A DNA stretch of 17,611 bases, from positions 27,451-45,061 of the forward strand of contig NAOQ01000050.1 in the NCBI GenBank assembly GCA_002751075.1, read 5' to 3'. The DNA is from Ichthyophonus hoferi (Eukaryota; Opisthokonta; Ichthyosporea; Ichthyophonida; Ichthyophonidae). Positions 1 through 11,520 of the stretch are shown here, piece after piece. The position numbers and the translations under genes are program-made. Under the pieces are notes generated by a model, which saw nothing but the letters and a program-made list of their open reading frames with translations, was not told where the DNA came from and did no database searches. Within the stretch, counting starts at the first letter, position 1. The number at the start of each line of letters is the position of its first letter.

Positions 1-101
1 TTAACCCCCCCCAGCCACTATCAGGCTTTACTCTGTAGCCCTATGTTCACTATGTAACTCTATCTGACCTCTACCCCCTTCTACACTACTAGTTTGCACA
101 G

Positions 102-3100
102 CTTTCTACGAGCTCTTAGTGGTCCAAGCCACCCGTCCAGACCGTACATTAGCACAGATAGAGGCTGTAATATCGGCCATCTTTGATTCTCACATGCTAC
201 ACAACGATGAGTTGGTAAGTCATTATGTCTATTTCTAGTGTTATAGCGTAGTATAAACCTGGCTGTCTCTCTGTGCGTGTAAGTGGGCAGGTGCTTGTCA
301 ATTGACTACACCGATGGGCCTAGTCATATAGTATATGTAGGTGTATATTATACATACATACCGGAACTAACTGGTCATGAGCGGTACAGAATCTGGATAG
401 TGTTGTGTCTAAGGAGATAAAAGCGAACACTCCAGTTCTAATGTGTTCTGTGCCTGGCTATGATGCTAGCACTTATGTTGAAAACATAGCTGGAGGTCAT
501 AAGTATGTTATGTTGCTATATATCTTTCTTGTTTCTCTCTTTTTTTCTTCTTCTCCTTCTTCTTCTCTCCTCCTACCTCTGCCTATTGGATTCATTTGCC
601 ATCATATACCATCCACCGTGACTTGTAGCCTATGAAGACTAGATGCAAACATAGAATACAGAGAGGGAATAACCTATGATAGAAGGGTCTCTGGGAGAGA
701 GTGTGACACTAACGCTGTCTATTGGTCCATGTAGTCTTCAGACCATTGCTATTGGTTCAGCTGAAGGTTATGCATTGGCCGATAAGGCTATTGCGTCGGC
801 TGCACGATCTGGTGATTGGGTCCTGCTAAAGGTATGGGGCTTGGTCAATGGTGAATATAAATGGACTATAATTAGATCTGTATAGAAAAGGAAAAAGAGA
901 TGCGAGTAATTGGTGTAGTGAATGTATAGCCATATGTGCATGCTATAGGCTATGATTATAGGGCAACTATGGGGCGAGTAAGGGGCAAGTGTAGGGCGAG
1001 TATGGGTCAAGTGTAGGGCAAGAATAGGGGCGTGAGGGCTAACCTGGTGTTATGGGGGAGGGCAGAATGTCCATCTCTCTCCTAGCTGGTTAATGAGTCT
1101 GGAGAAGACCAAGTTGCATGCTCTGAACCCACAACCTGGCTTTAGATTGTTTATGAGCATGGAGATAAGCCCTAAGGTAAGGCCCTGCGTAGGTTGGGTA
1201 GAAGGAGAGGATAGTCTGTATATAAAATGCTCTATAGTGGGGACGTGCCAGCCAGGCACATGATAGTGTGCCTGTGTAAGAAAGCATACGCATGTGAGCA
1301 AGAGAAGGAAAGAAAGAGAGAGGGGGATTCCCATGGGCTAACATACACACTGCACAAGAGAGATAGTAGAGAGAAGCTTAATAAACCATGTAGTGGTGTA
1401 GCAATGCTCAGTGTCTCCTCTCACACCATTGGCTACAGGTGGGCGGGAACCTATTACGTATGTCGCGCATCTTCGTATTCTCTCCTCCCCCGGGAATCAA
1501 GGCTAGTCTATTGCAAACCCTGCACTCTATCCCCCAATCACGAATGGATAGGGCCCCAGCTGAGAGATCCCGATTGTACTTCCTATTGGCTTGGTTCCAT
1601 GCCATTGTACAGGTGAGTTTGCCTGGACTATGATATTCTGTCAATCATGTCACATAGGGTCCGTGGTTGGGTGGGTAGTAGTTGTTGGTGGGGCCCCTAT
1701 TGGTTATGATCAAGACAGACTAAAGCGTTGGCCTCGTTTATTCGTTTATTTCCTTTGAATATTTGTTTCTAACGGTGCATGCATTCAACTATATATTTGT
1801 ACACTTTATACAATACAATATAAAATATATCATCGCTAATACAAGGAATTATATCTAATATCTAATATCTAATATCTAATATATCTAATATACATTATAC
1901 CATATACATGATCTACTATGATATATCTACACGTGTATGTGTTAGGTTTTATGCATGTACCAGTGCTCATTTTAGTGTTTTTTCCTCTGTCCTCTCCCTC
2001 TTCCCTCCCTCTTACACACAGGAACGTCTACGCTATGTGCCTCTAGGATGGTCTAAAGGGTATGAGTTTAATGACAGTGACCTGCGCTGTGCGATGGACA
2101 CCTTGGATACTTGGGTAGATAAGGCAGCCAATGGCCGCGCTAACCTCGCCCCAGATGCTATCCCTTGGGAAGCTATACGGGCGTTGTTGGCCCATAGTAT
2201 TTATGGTATACCTATATGTCTATATTCCTATATACTAGTATGTAATATGTAATATATAAATTATCATTTATCCCTTTTTCCCCCTTCTCCCCCCCCGCCC
2301 ACCCACTTTCTCTCCTCTCTCAACATGCATGTAAGCATTATCCCTTATAGACTAATAGTTCCTATACTCTATGGGATAGGCCGTACCCATGCTCACTATT
2401 TCGTTGCCAGGTGGCCGGGTGGACAATGACTTTGACCAACGGCTATTGGGTGCCTTCCTAGAGGCTCTATTTACCCCTCATAGTTTTGACTTGGACTTCA
2501 ACCTCGTGGCACCTAGTGCGACCAGGTACGCGCTGATTGGCTGTCACATCCACACCTATCAGTCTTGACAACCATACATGAGTGTATAACTGCTTATATT
2601 AACCATAATCAATGGGCATGATTTTGGCATACAAATCAAGTCAAGGACACAGTTTGTATATATTTTCTTATTGTATTATACATGGGTGAGGATGCATCTA
2701 TGAGGGGATACTGTATGACGTCTGTATGACGTGGTGTGCGGCTCTATTGACCTCCCTCCTCTCCCTCTCCTCCCTATTTCCATACAGGGGTCATCATATC
2801 TCTAACCTCTCTGCCCTACCTACCCTTTCTTTCTTTCTTTCCTCACAGGACCGACGGGATTATCATACCTGATGCTAGAAATAGAGCTGGCTTCCTTAAA
2901 TGGATTGATACCCTTTCGGACACCCAGAGCCCCCATTGGCTGGTTAGTCATTTGCACTATTTTGTATAGGAATACTTCACACTCTCTCATGATATGCTAT
3001 CTATCCTCCCTGTTCACCTCTTTCTCTTTCAACCACCCTTGATTGTCAACCTTTCTGTCTTTTCCTCCCTCTCCCTGCCATGCTTTAGTTTTCACCGACC

Positions 3101-6100
3101 CTCTTTGTAATTTTTCAGTTTGTTTTAGGTATCCATTTGATATGTGGGGCGGGATTGGCATTGGCATGCACATGAGTTAATTATCCAATAAACGATGGTA
3201 TTTAAAACCTGCAAATTCTCTAGGGTCTACCCTCCACCGCAGATCTGACGCTGCATGCCACTCAAGCCACCGAGCTCACTTCAAAGCTACTACGGTAAAG
3301 CCCATGCCTTGTTTCCATATATATATCTTCTTAGTGTATCTACCGCCTGTGTCTTTCTCTTTTATAAGGGTTTTAGATCCAAATGATAAGTTTTGCAATG
3401 GAAATTATAACCTTTCTCATCAAAAACTATAATATACCGATCACAATTATATTTTTCCACATCAAAAAAAGTATATATATGTATATGTAAATATTTTTTG
3501 AGCTATTCTTTTTATTTTGAACGAATTATAACCTCTTGAAAACTATATTACATATTACAGATGACAAGAAAAAATGTCGAACTATTAGTTTTTTATTACA
3601 ATGAAAGACGTAAATGTTTTCAATTTATTTGTTTTCCTTTTGATTGGGAAAAATATAACAATGTAATACAATACAATACAATACAATACAATACAATACA
3701 TCGCACATACTACTATATCTATATATCTCTTTATATCTCTTTATATCTATATTTATTCTTACTGACATGCTGCCACACAGTATGCAAGCTATCATTGACG
3801 ATGCAGTGTCTGCCTACGCGGAGTCAGAGAAAACCCGCAGGAAGAGCTTGGCCGATGCCAAAACTATTGGTGAGTCTCTCCTTCTACTTACATCTCTTAC
3901 GCATTTTCAATTCGGTTAGCTAGATTCTTTTTTTTTATTTTTATCTCCCAACCTCCTTTTTGATTGGCGTACGAGATAAACAAAGGTGTCCAAGGATATA
4001 TCTATAATCTGCTAGCAAGTACATGGTGTATATTTACCAATGAGATATTGGTTATAACCGTACACTGCATGATCCTGGACCAATAATATGTGGCCCCGTA
4101 GGAGAAGGCGAGGCGAATAAACAGCCCCAATGGATGGTCCAATTACAAGCCACCACCACACAATACTTGAAGGCCTTGCCAGAGACCCTTCCACAGTTGA
4201 CTCGTACAGCGGTAGGAACCCTGTCTGTATGCTTTAGCCATAATAATCTAGCGCTATTACTATAACTCTGGAGTCCTGCATGGAAAGGGTTGGGGGTTGG
4301 GTGGGGCTAGTAGTATAGTAGTATAATAGTACAGTAATATAATAGTATAGTAGTATAGTAGTATAGTAATATAGTGGTTATAGTAGTATAATAGTATAGT
4401 AGTATAGTAGTACAGTCGTATAGTAGTGTAGTAGTAGTATAATAGTATAGTAGTATAGTAGTATAATAGTATAGTAATGTAGTAATATAGTCATATAGTA
4501 GTTATGGTAGTAAAATAGCATAGTAGTACGGTAGTATAGTAGTATAGTTTATGTTAATGGCTACAAGCATTGATACCTAGGGATGGGTATATGAATATAC
4601 AGGAGAATATCAAGGACCCATTGTTCCGCTGTCTGGAGCGAGAGGTCATCACTGGAATGAAGCTCTTAAAGATAGTCAGGGTGGACATGCAGCACATTGT
4701 AGAGGTCTGCCAGGGGCAAAAGAAACAGACTAATTACCTGGTGGGTGTATTGGCTGTTACCTACTCTGTTTCCTACATGTTGCCTATCTATATCTTTATT
4801 TCCTGACCTTTGTTTTGCGTAATGTGTGTACAGCATTACTATGTCACAGGCGTATGTTCATGCTCTCTCACACTCTGCTAGGTATGCAAAGTAGCGTTTG
4901 GATAACCTCTGACACTGCTGGCCCAATGGATAGTATTCTAACAACCTCTCTTCGTAGCGTACGATACTGGGAGAGCTGAGTAAGGGCATGATTCCCAAGG
5001 CCTGGAACCAATACAATATCGCCAGTACTGTCACCCTGCCCGCCTGGGTGGCCGACTTTGGTAAGGAGGGTGTATTATGTCGTGTTTTTCTTATGCTTTG
5101 GACATCTTTTCAAACGTGAAAAGGTCTGAGCATTTGACTAGGAGAGGTTGAGAAGTTGATCACATCCAATTGCAATCTGTGCTCAGTTTTATAGTTTTAT
5201 ATTATCTTTCTTCTCCAATTATTGCAATACTGCCCAGATCCCTTCCAATCATAACTTGGTGTTTACTAAATGTTATGATGTGCAGGGGATCGTGTGAAAC
5301 AACTGGGCCACATCGTAGCAAATGGTGGACGACTGGACAGCCAATCATTGTGGCTAGGAGGGCTGTTTGTACCCGAAGCCTACATCACGGCCACCAGACA
5401 GGCTATCGCACAGGCCAATGGGTGGTCACTGGAGGAGCTATCCTTGAAGGTGGGTCACCATAGCTTAATTAGACTGGCTGCTATTATTAGATGTGCGATG
5501 TGCTTACTAAAGATATTCCGAGAGTATATGAAAATCTATGAGGTATTTGTAATACAAATGCAAGTCTAGGGTATTATTATTTTTTACATTTGCAATTTGA
5601 TTTGAGGAAATATATAGGGGCCAATAAGATTTTGTCGTTTAGTGGATCCCCAAAGAGAGTGTACACGTGGCTATTACCCCTTATAGGATAAAAGTCACGA
5701 TATAAAATAGATAGGATAGTGTAGGAGGCCGGCCATCCATACCTACGCCTATGTACATGTGGTCAACAGGATGTTGACTCGTTCTCATTGGCTTACAGGT
5801 GGAGCTAGAAATGAAGGGCAGCCAGCCAGGACCTCAAGGCTTTGTGATCACTGGAATGAGATTGGAGGGGGCTAGTGTGGGCCCCGATGGTACTCTCCAT
5901 CTGACAAAAGTAGGCACTGGTTAATTTGTTGGTTGGACTCCTTGTGATAGGATTATTTCATGTTTACTATGCTGTACATACTACATATATATAGATTGAC
6001 CTATAGGTGCATGTCTTTTATTATACATGCACAAGTCATTTCCTCCCATCTTATGTATTTCCATCCAATAGGAACCGTTCACATCCTTGAACAAGACCCA

Positions 6101-6278
6101 GCTCACATGGGCCCGATCCGAGTTGGGAACCAATCAGACAGCAGTTACTCTGCCCGTTTATCTCAACAGTACGCGTAAAGATCTTCTTTTCACTGTTGAT
6201 ATTCCGGCCCCTAGCGATGCCCCCGCCCATATTTTATACCAAAGGGGTGTCGCTCTGGCCCTGTCTTCGCTGTTGTAG
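102..6278 (+). CDS. DYNC1H1: Cytoplasmic dynein 1 heavy chain, C-terminal part (5'-partial, 16 exons)
   Basis: ATP-driven minus-end microtubule motor subunit. Exons: 102-214, 390-502, 735-831, 1066-1176, 1439-1612, 2022-2205, 2411-2525, 2849-2942, 3224-3294, 3781-3869, 4102-4211, 4603-4740, 4958-5060, 5286-5449, 5799-5909, 6072-6278 (stop TAG 6276-6278). All junctions are GT-AG and keep one frame through 1,994 nt, about 663 residues. The fragment starts in the AAA5/AAA6 part of the motor ring. Recognisable blocks are [15 protein letters not shown] (degenerate AAA6 P-loop region), [67 protein letters not shown] and TLPVYLN. These match the cytoplasmic dynein 1 class better than axonemal or DYNC2H1 chains. 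The full metazoan-length C-terminal domain is present and ends [14 protein letters not shown]. Upstream exons lie outside the window. Introns of 162-486 bp hold only simple repeats and AT-rich sequence. No damage was seen. Confidence 0.97.
961..1026. repeat. 11-bp minisatellite in dynein intron 3
   Basis: Six tandem copies of an 11-bp G-rich unit with consensus GGGCRAGTRTR fill this stretch of the 832-1065 intron. Middle copies alternate between GGGCGAGTAWG and GGSCAAGTGTA forms, so there is a partial 22-bp higher-order period. It ends 39 bp before the exon 4 acceptor. Confidence 0.85.
1852..1892. repeat. TATCTAA-type short tandem repeat in dynein intron 5
   Basis: About five copies of a 7-bp TATCTAA unit, with one copy expanded by two bases, lie in the 409-bp intron 1613-2021. 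The rest of that intron is AT-rich and ends in a long pyrimidine tract before the acceptor at 2020-2021. No coding content is seen in it. Confidence 0.85.
3665..3700. repeat. AATAC pentanucleotide repeat in dynein intron 9
   Basis: Seven near-perfect AATAC units lie in the 486-bp intron 3295-3780. A weaker TTTATATCTC-type repeat follows at about 3720-3755, just before the exon 10 acceptor at 3779-3780. Nothing else is recognisable in this intron. Confidence 0.9.
4308..4549. repeat. Degenerate AGTAGTAT repeat block in dynein intron 11
   Basis: About 240 bp are built from interleaved AGTAGTAT, AGTATAAT and AGTAATAT units of roughly 5 to 8 bp with many single-base variants (ACAG, TGTAG, TACGG). 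The block fills most of the 391-bp intron 4212-4602. It is an expanded, diverged microsatellite, and it ends about 50 bp before the exon 12 acceptor. Confidence 0.9.
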
Positions 6279-6592
6279 ATTAATCTATTGATCTAAATAT
6301 ATATGTAGCAACGTGTGCTTTCAGTTGTGCGGTAGGATTTATATATGTACAAATATATATATGACCCTGAGATATCCATTCCAGGCTATTTATACCTGCC
6401 CGATGATGATGTAGTGTTTTTATCGCCTACCATATATAGGAGACAGGTTGCTCACCCGATTTGTGTACCTATATAATTCACATAATATACATAAGAATGA
6501 TGGGTTTTGTATTTAAATCTCTTTTTTTTTTCATTTGTCCTTGGTTGTATTTCTAATCTAGTTGTCAAATTTATCTCGACATTCTTGACTTA

Positions 6593-6598
6593 AATAAA
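6593..6598 (+). promoter_or_regulatory. Candidate poly(A) signal of the dynein gene
   Basis: AATAAA lies 315 bp after the dynein stop codon, in AT-rich sequence. It is the first canonical plus-strand hexamer I noticed downstream of the gene. A 3' UTR of about 330 bases is plausible, but transcript data are absent. Confidence 0.4.
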
Positions 6599-7808
6599 AT
6601 GTTTTATACGAGTAATATTATTGATTAACATGTATGTTCCTTTCTACTACATGTGAGAGCGTAGCGTTGTTTTTCCAAATAGTATGAAGGATGGAAAAGA
6701 TAGCCTAACTAGAAGTCTAACCAGTGGGTAAGAGCTATAGGTCAAGTATCATGGTTTCCTTGGTAATCTGTCTGAAGCAGTCAATTAAATGAGCATTGGG
6801 TGTGCCAGGATATATAGTCTTAGATTTACACGTGGGACAAACCAGTATCTGAAACTAGTATTTTTTATATAGACCAATACGATCGGATTGTTCTAAAATG
6901 TTAGAGTTATTAATTGCAAGCCACCACTAAACTAAACAAAAGCAAAATTCCCAGAGGGATCATTGTGTATTTTGCAATTTTATTGGTATATTTTTTAAAA
7001 AAATACATATTTACTGGTTGAAATCATGTCTTGGTTCTTCCTGCTTAGCTCTCTGTAGTGTGAGGACCAGGATATCGTATGACAATCAGCCAATGATATG
7101 TACTGTCATTTATCATAGAACGACTAAAGTTAATTTTAATTAACAAATAGAATACTGCCTAGTATGTGGCCCGGATATCAGTAATCTCTATATAGCATAT
7201 ATGCTTGAACTGGGAGCTATAGTTATATTGGTTGTAAAACATGGCATTACACCGCGGAATACTGTAAATATAGCTGAACGACTACGATTGTTTGGATATA
7301 TGTAGGAAGAAGTCAAAGAGAGGGCAGAGTTCTACCATACTTAGTTGAGTTATACTGATCAGGATATCTCATAGTATATAATACAATACAAGCCAAAGGT
7401 TTCATTTATGAATTCAGTTATAATATATTATTTGTTTTGGGTATATGTATACCTAATACGTGTAGGCAAGTGGTGAGGTAGAGGCTTAGCTACAGCCTGG
7501 AAGATATATTTCAATGTGTTATAACCAGAAAACACATATATTCTATCCAGCCTTTGAATTCAATTGCTGTCTTCAACATAGGTAAATATTTGCAAGAGAT
7601 TGCAACCTTAGGTAACAATACTGAAGCTATCTGTTCACAGTATATGCATTGTTCATATATCCTGCATAGTTATAAAGGTACATTGAAAATTTTAAAAAAA
7701 CTTTTTTATAGGTGTTGGTCAGATAGAGGAAGAGATCTTAAGTAAGAATTAAAATTATATGCTAAATGTTATTAGTGGGCATGTAAGAGGACAGATATAG
7801 ACAGGACC

Positions 7809-7836
7809 CATTAGCTTACAGGTAGGAGCTAGAGTG
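7809..7836 (+). repeat. Short copy of the dynein exon 15 acceptor junction
   Basis: This 28-bp stretch matches 5786-5813, which is the end of dynein intron 14 plus the first bases of exon 15, with only about one substitution and two single-base indels. The shared core is GCTTACAGGT followed by GGAGCTAGA. It lies about 1.5 kb after the dynein stop, in what would be the ZDHHC6 3' UTR on the other strand. Similarity fades on both sides, so it is a tiny duplicated scrap or a coincidence, not an exon. Confidence 0.45.
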
Positions 7837-7911
7837 TGATTATTATTTTAAAAGTACATTAGCCAATAACGCTGTCCCCAACCGTATAAACCACCAATAG
7901 TTCTCATATAT

Positions 7912-10520
7912 CTACATGGTCTTCTTATCGCCTGGACCTATCACATCCTGTCCTATACCCTCACCCTGTGCATCCACAAATCGCGTACACCTTGATGGAA
8001 ACCAGCCATGTGCCATTTTCCGTTCAGCAAACGATAGAGTCCTTGTCTTAGTGTGGGTCTTTTCACCATATTGCCAATGATTCCTGAGTCTCGATACCAT
8101 GACTCGGTCACCCTCATCCAGTGGCAGGCGATAATCATCTAAGGCAGGGTAGTGCCATACAGTCCGCCAATCATGTCCACAACCAAACCACCCTGTGTCA
8201 GAGACGCATGAATAATAGTAATGTGAGTGGGTGTAAGAAGTGGCAAGAGTTATAAGATGTTGTGCTAATAGGCATTAATGGTCAGGATGAATAAACCTAT
8301 ACATAGACACCAGTCTTCTCTAGCTATTTCCCTATAATTATAGTGTATATGAAAGTGTAAGAAGAAATAATTATAGCAAGGTGAAAGTAGTCAACTATAA
8401 TCATAAATTGTATAAATCAAATACAAGTACATGCATATATACATATATACATATATACATAAGTTCATATATCTTATAACTCAACAATTGGCCCTAAACC
8501 ATAGTTTCTTACCTCTAAAGCCCATCACAGCCACTACTGGTAGCATGATGGACTTTTTAGATTTCTTCTGTTCAATTTGTTCTTCAGTTAGTGCCCACTG
8601 CGTACATCCCTCAACCACTGTCCACTTTATACCATCTCCGGAGGTGGGCATTGGCACTCCCCACAAAAACCAGTGTTGACCCATTAGTTCTTTCCAATTT
8701 AGGAACGATCCTAGATCATATGGGAATACAAAGGGTTCTATTGGTTCAGTTTCCCGTCGATATTCTGCTTTGGCTACAATCCACCCCTTAAAGGGAGAGA
8801 GGGATGGAGAAAGACATAAGGAAAGGAAAAGATAATGGGGTGGGAGAAGAGGTGGGATTAGTACCTTTTAACCGTGATAGGCTTAAACTGAAGCATGTAT
8901 TTAATCATTTAATAATAACTGTATACGAGAGGGTAGCCCCGTATTCCCTTATAATAAAAACACCTCCTCAACCACTCCCACCTTACCCACCCTTATATCT
9001 CGTTCATTACATAAAGGTTACTACGCCAAGCAAACTTAAAATATATCTTGTTGCCTACCTCTACATCTGTACAGTTTTTGAATACACCTTTCATCTGGTC
9101 GTAAAGAAGGAAAGTTAATCCAATAGACACAGCACCGCCAACCGTAAGCACATACAAACTATCCATATAGTAGGATATATATTGCCACACCCCGTGCGTG
9201 AAAACGAAATAAAGCTTCCAGCTACCAATCCAGGCAGCATGAAGAGAGGCAGCCGTTGTATAAAACAAAAACAAAATAAAAGATTTATGGTTTTTATGGC
9301 CTACACAACCATTGATCCACGGACAGTGGTGGTCCATTTTCAACACACAAACATCACATATTCTACAGTGGTGGGCTCGGGGTGGTTTGTAGTTCTCACA
9401 TCGCACGCAGTACTGGTATTTATCTATGGGGGTGGGCCTCCATGGCCTTGGTATATCCCCTGCATGTATATATATATATGTAGGCGTGTATGTTTTTGTA
9501 TGTGGATATTTGTATATAAGGAGATTATGAATAGGATTAAAGACAAGTTTTTTTTTAAAAAAAATAGGCAGACACTTTATCCATCTCTGGTTGCAATAAA
9601 TGTATACCACCATGCTCTATCTATAGCTATGAATAAAATACTGCTCCCGGTCTGGCAGGGCGCAATTACAGCCATGGTTGCTATGGTTACTATGGCTATT
9701 GTGCGTGGTATGCATTCTCCCCGATTGGCTATAGTAAGAGAGTAGTAATTATTATAATGTTCTGAATAGATTCATTAATTACTGTGTGGGTTATCGATAC
9801 AGTGAGCAGCATACTACCTACCCTATCGTGCAATCACTATAAGGCATGGACCTTGTTCTTGATTTATATGTGGCTGAGTTATTATAGTAGAGTGGAAAGG
9901 GTAGATGCAGAGGTGAGGTCAACCTCACACAGCATAAAGAACTCGTTACTAATTAAAGACAACACAATAGTATTATCACCCACACCTCACACCCCTTCCA
10001 TTTTATACATATATATCCCATATTTTACTGGTAGGCGCAGGCACGCCCTTGGATACTAAATTATGTGATGCAACAGGGTGTATAAGTGGTATTTTTATTT
10101 TCCATCTTTGCCATTTTTCGCTATATCTACTGCTCCCAAATTGCTTTTTTTGCCCGCTCTAAATTTTTTTCAAACATTTATATTGTAATCTAGTACGTCA
10201 ATGCACACCTTTCCACATCTTTGCACTCAGTCTTTCCTTCCATTTCTTTGCCTCTTAATAAACAAACATGCACTAAACCCTTAAGAAACCAATCGACAAT
10301 AGCAGGAAGGCAACCTACCAGGACCAAGAAATATCGCCATCACATAACTCACCAGCAACATAGTAACCTCTGCCGAAAATATTAGTAAGTGAAATAGTTT
10401 AGCTTTGGAGGACGACCAAGTTGTCGATAGAACAACCATAGTTAGGAAAACTTCGGAGATGATTATCGATAGGGCTAACAAAGGTCCCCAGTGATAAAGC
10501 GTTGAATTTTTTTTTGCCAT
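7912..10520 (-). CDS. ZDHHC6: ZDHHC6-type palmitoyltransferase, complete (4 exons)
   Basis: ER-membrane S-acyltransferase that moves palmitate from acyl-CoA to protein cysteines. Exons in transcript order: 10520-10319, 9459-9059, 8786-8513, 8192-7912; all introns are GT-AG (859, 272 and 320 bp), giving 385 residues (human 413). Membrane segments lie near residues 12-32, 43-66, 127-148 and 165-188. The cysteine-rich domain reads C85-x2-C88-x9-H98-C99-x2-C102-x2-C105-x4-DHHC, with catalytic Cys113 in [15 protein letters not shown] sequence (198-201) stands for the family TTxE motif. The C-terminal half carries [18 protein letters not shown] and an SH3-like domain (about 300-365) with GWFPSRC, the hallmark separating ZDHHC6 from other DHHC enzymes. 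The tail KKTM fits a KKxx ER-retrieval signal. The start has a good context (A at -3, G at +4). No clear poly(A) signal was found. No damage was seen. Confidence 0.95.
8431..8460. repeat. TATACATA short tandem repeat in ZDHHC6 intron 3
   Basis: About three and a half copies of an 8- to 10-bp ATATACAT unit lie within the intron 8193-8512. The rest of that intron is unremarkable AT-rich sequence. Confidence 0.75.
9460..10318. other. ZDHHC6 intron 1, no further gene seen
   Basis: This is the largest ZDHHC6 intron, bounded by GTAGGT and CATGCAG on the minus strand. It contains a short TA run (about 9467-9479), an A/T homopolymer patch (about 9548-9564) and a small ATGGTT/CTATGG repeat near 9672-9702. 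The long reading frames crossing it are extensions of exon 2 or chance frames and show no family signature. Confidence 0.7.
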
Positions 10521-11479
10521 TTTATAGTTAGCCTCTTTGCGTTGTGTTATGTGTGGTTGTGTGAAAGGTGTCGCAGCTATACTTCAATCTTGCTTAGTAA
10601 AGCAGGCATTGTTTCAAGGCAAGATTTGGTTATATGGTGGTGTGGCGAACATATAGCCGTTTCCAAGCAATATAGTCAATTATTTATTAAAGTAACTCGC
10701 AAATCCTGACAGTGAAAGCGCTATTGCATAAAATGTACGGTGCAATAGTTACGCTTTTCACTAGGACGACAATAATGCAATCTCTTCGCTTAGGTCTAAA
10801 ATTGTATTTGCCTGATCATGAGAATTATTATACACGTATCTATTGGTACAATTCCTTTTCTCTTTTCCCTATACGTTTTGCAAGTATTTCCAGCGGTGAA
10901 GGGTCATATTAATCTTAATAACATACCTGTAATAAACTTCAATAAATTTTACAGGGTTTATTACTTTTCTATAATTTCTGGTCTTATTAGTTAGTGGCAT
11001 AATACATCAAGGTGCTTGCCAAAAAATAAAAGGCAGGGAATTACTTTTTTAAAAAAATAGCTGTCTAGAATATGCTTCGTGTTTTAGTAATAAAGATATC
11101 TTTGACATTTGACTATTAGCTTAAAAACAATAACCATATTTACATATCAATATACTAACTGATTAGATCCAAATCACCCTGGCCCCTTTATGGCTGGCCT
11201 TAGTATTCTCTTACAAGATAATCAATATTTTAAATATATCTTCAACACCGTAAAATTGAAGTTCTGTAAACAATGTAATATTTATCACTACAAATTGCAG
11301 TGATAAAGAATGCATATTATGTTTTCTCCTCATTTAATGCCATATATTTGAATAAGTGTCATTCCGTCCCTTGATTGAGAAGCTACACCAAATTGAGGCT
11401 CGGTATGTACTAAAATTAATGTTGCTTTGCTAGATGATGTATGAACAATTTCTTGGAGATAGTGCACAGTCAGTCTGGT

Positions 11480-11520
11480 GCAGTGCGGTCAGTTAAGACT
11501 GCGGATGACAACTGCATTGC
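11480..11520. other. Short imperfect hairpin in a GC-richer island
   Basis: GCAGTGCGGTC (11480-11490) can pair with AACTGCATTGC (11510-11520) over ten positions, two of them G-U, around a 19-base loop. The surrounding 11340-11530 is visibly richer in G and C than its flanks. The stem is short for a microRNA precursor, and no RNA family is recognised, so this is recorded only as a structure. Confidence 0.3.

Larger units (their letters stand above)
6279..7911. other. Convergent intergenic region
   Basis: This stretch of 1.6 kb separates the 3' ends of the dynein and ZDHHC6 genes. It is AT-rich with many stops in all frames. The longest frames (for example 7201-7305, 34 codons, and 7554-7745) show no convincing homology or splice context. 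It holds the candidate dynein poly(A) signal, short AT palindromes (7129-7144 and about 6987-7008), and the exon-junction-like copy at 7809-7836. I see no tRNA or other RNA gene. Confidence 0.6.

Noticed and set aside
1050-1350. Two overlapping minus-strand frames of 86-94 codons in dynein exon 4 and its intron
   Set aside because: They are antisense to a conserved exon, with low-complexity Leu/Ser-rich translations and no homologous pattern.
3561-3923. 120-codon frame across dynein intron 9 and exon 10
   Set aside because: It runs through a pentanucleotide repeat and reads exon 10 in the wrong frame. The dynein frame there is fixed by both neighbouring junctions.
7129-7144. AT palindrome GTTAATT-TT-AATTAAC
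   Set aside because: Such palindromes are frequent in AT-rich DNA, and no paired element or promoter context supports a function.
7201-7305. 34-codon frame ending NIAERLRLFGYM, loosely recalling an ankyrin helix
   Set aside because: A single short match with no repeat partner, no splice context and dense stops around it is best explained by chance.
9182-9745. 187-codon plus-strand frame overlapping ZDHHC6 exon 2
   Set aside because: It lies opposite the highly conserved DHHC exon, and its translation shows no family features. It is an antisense shadow.
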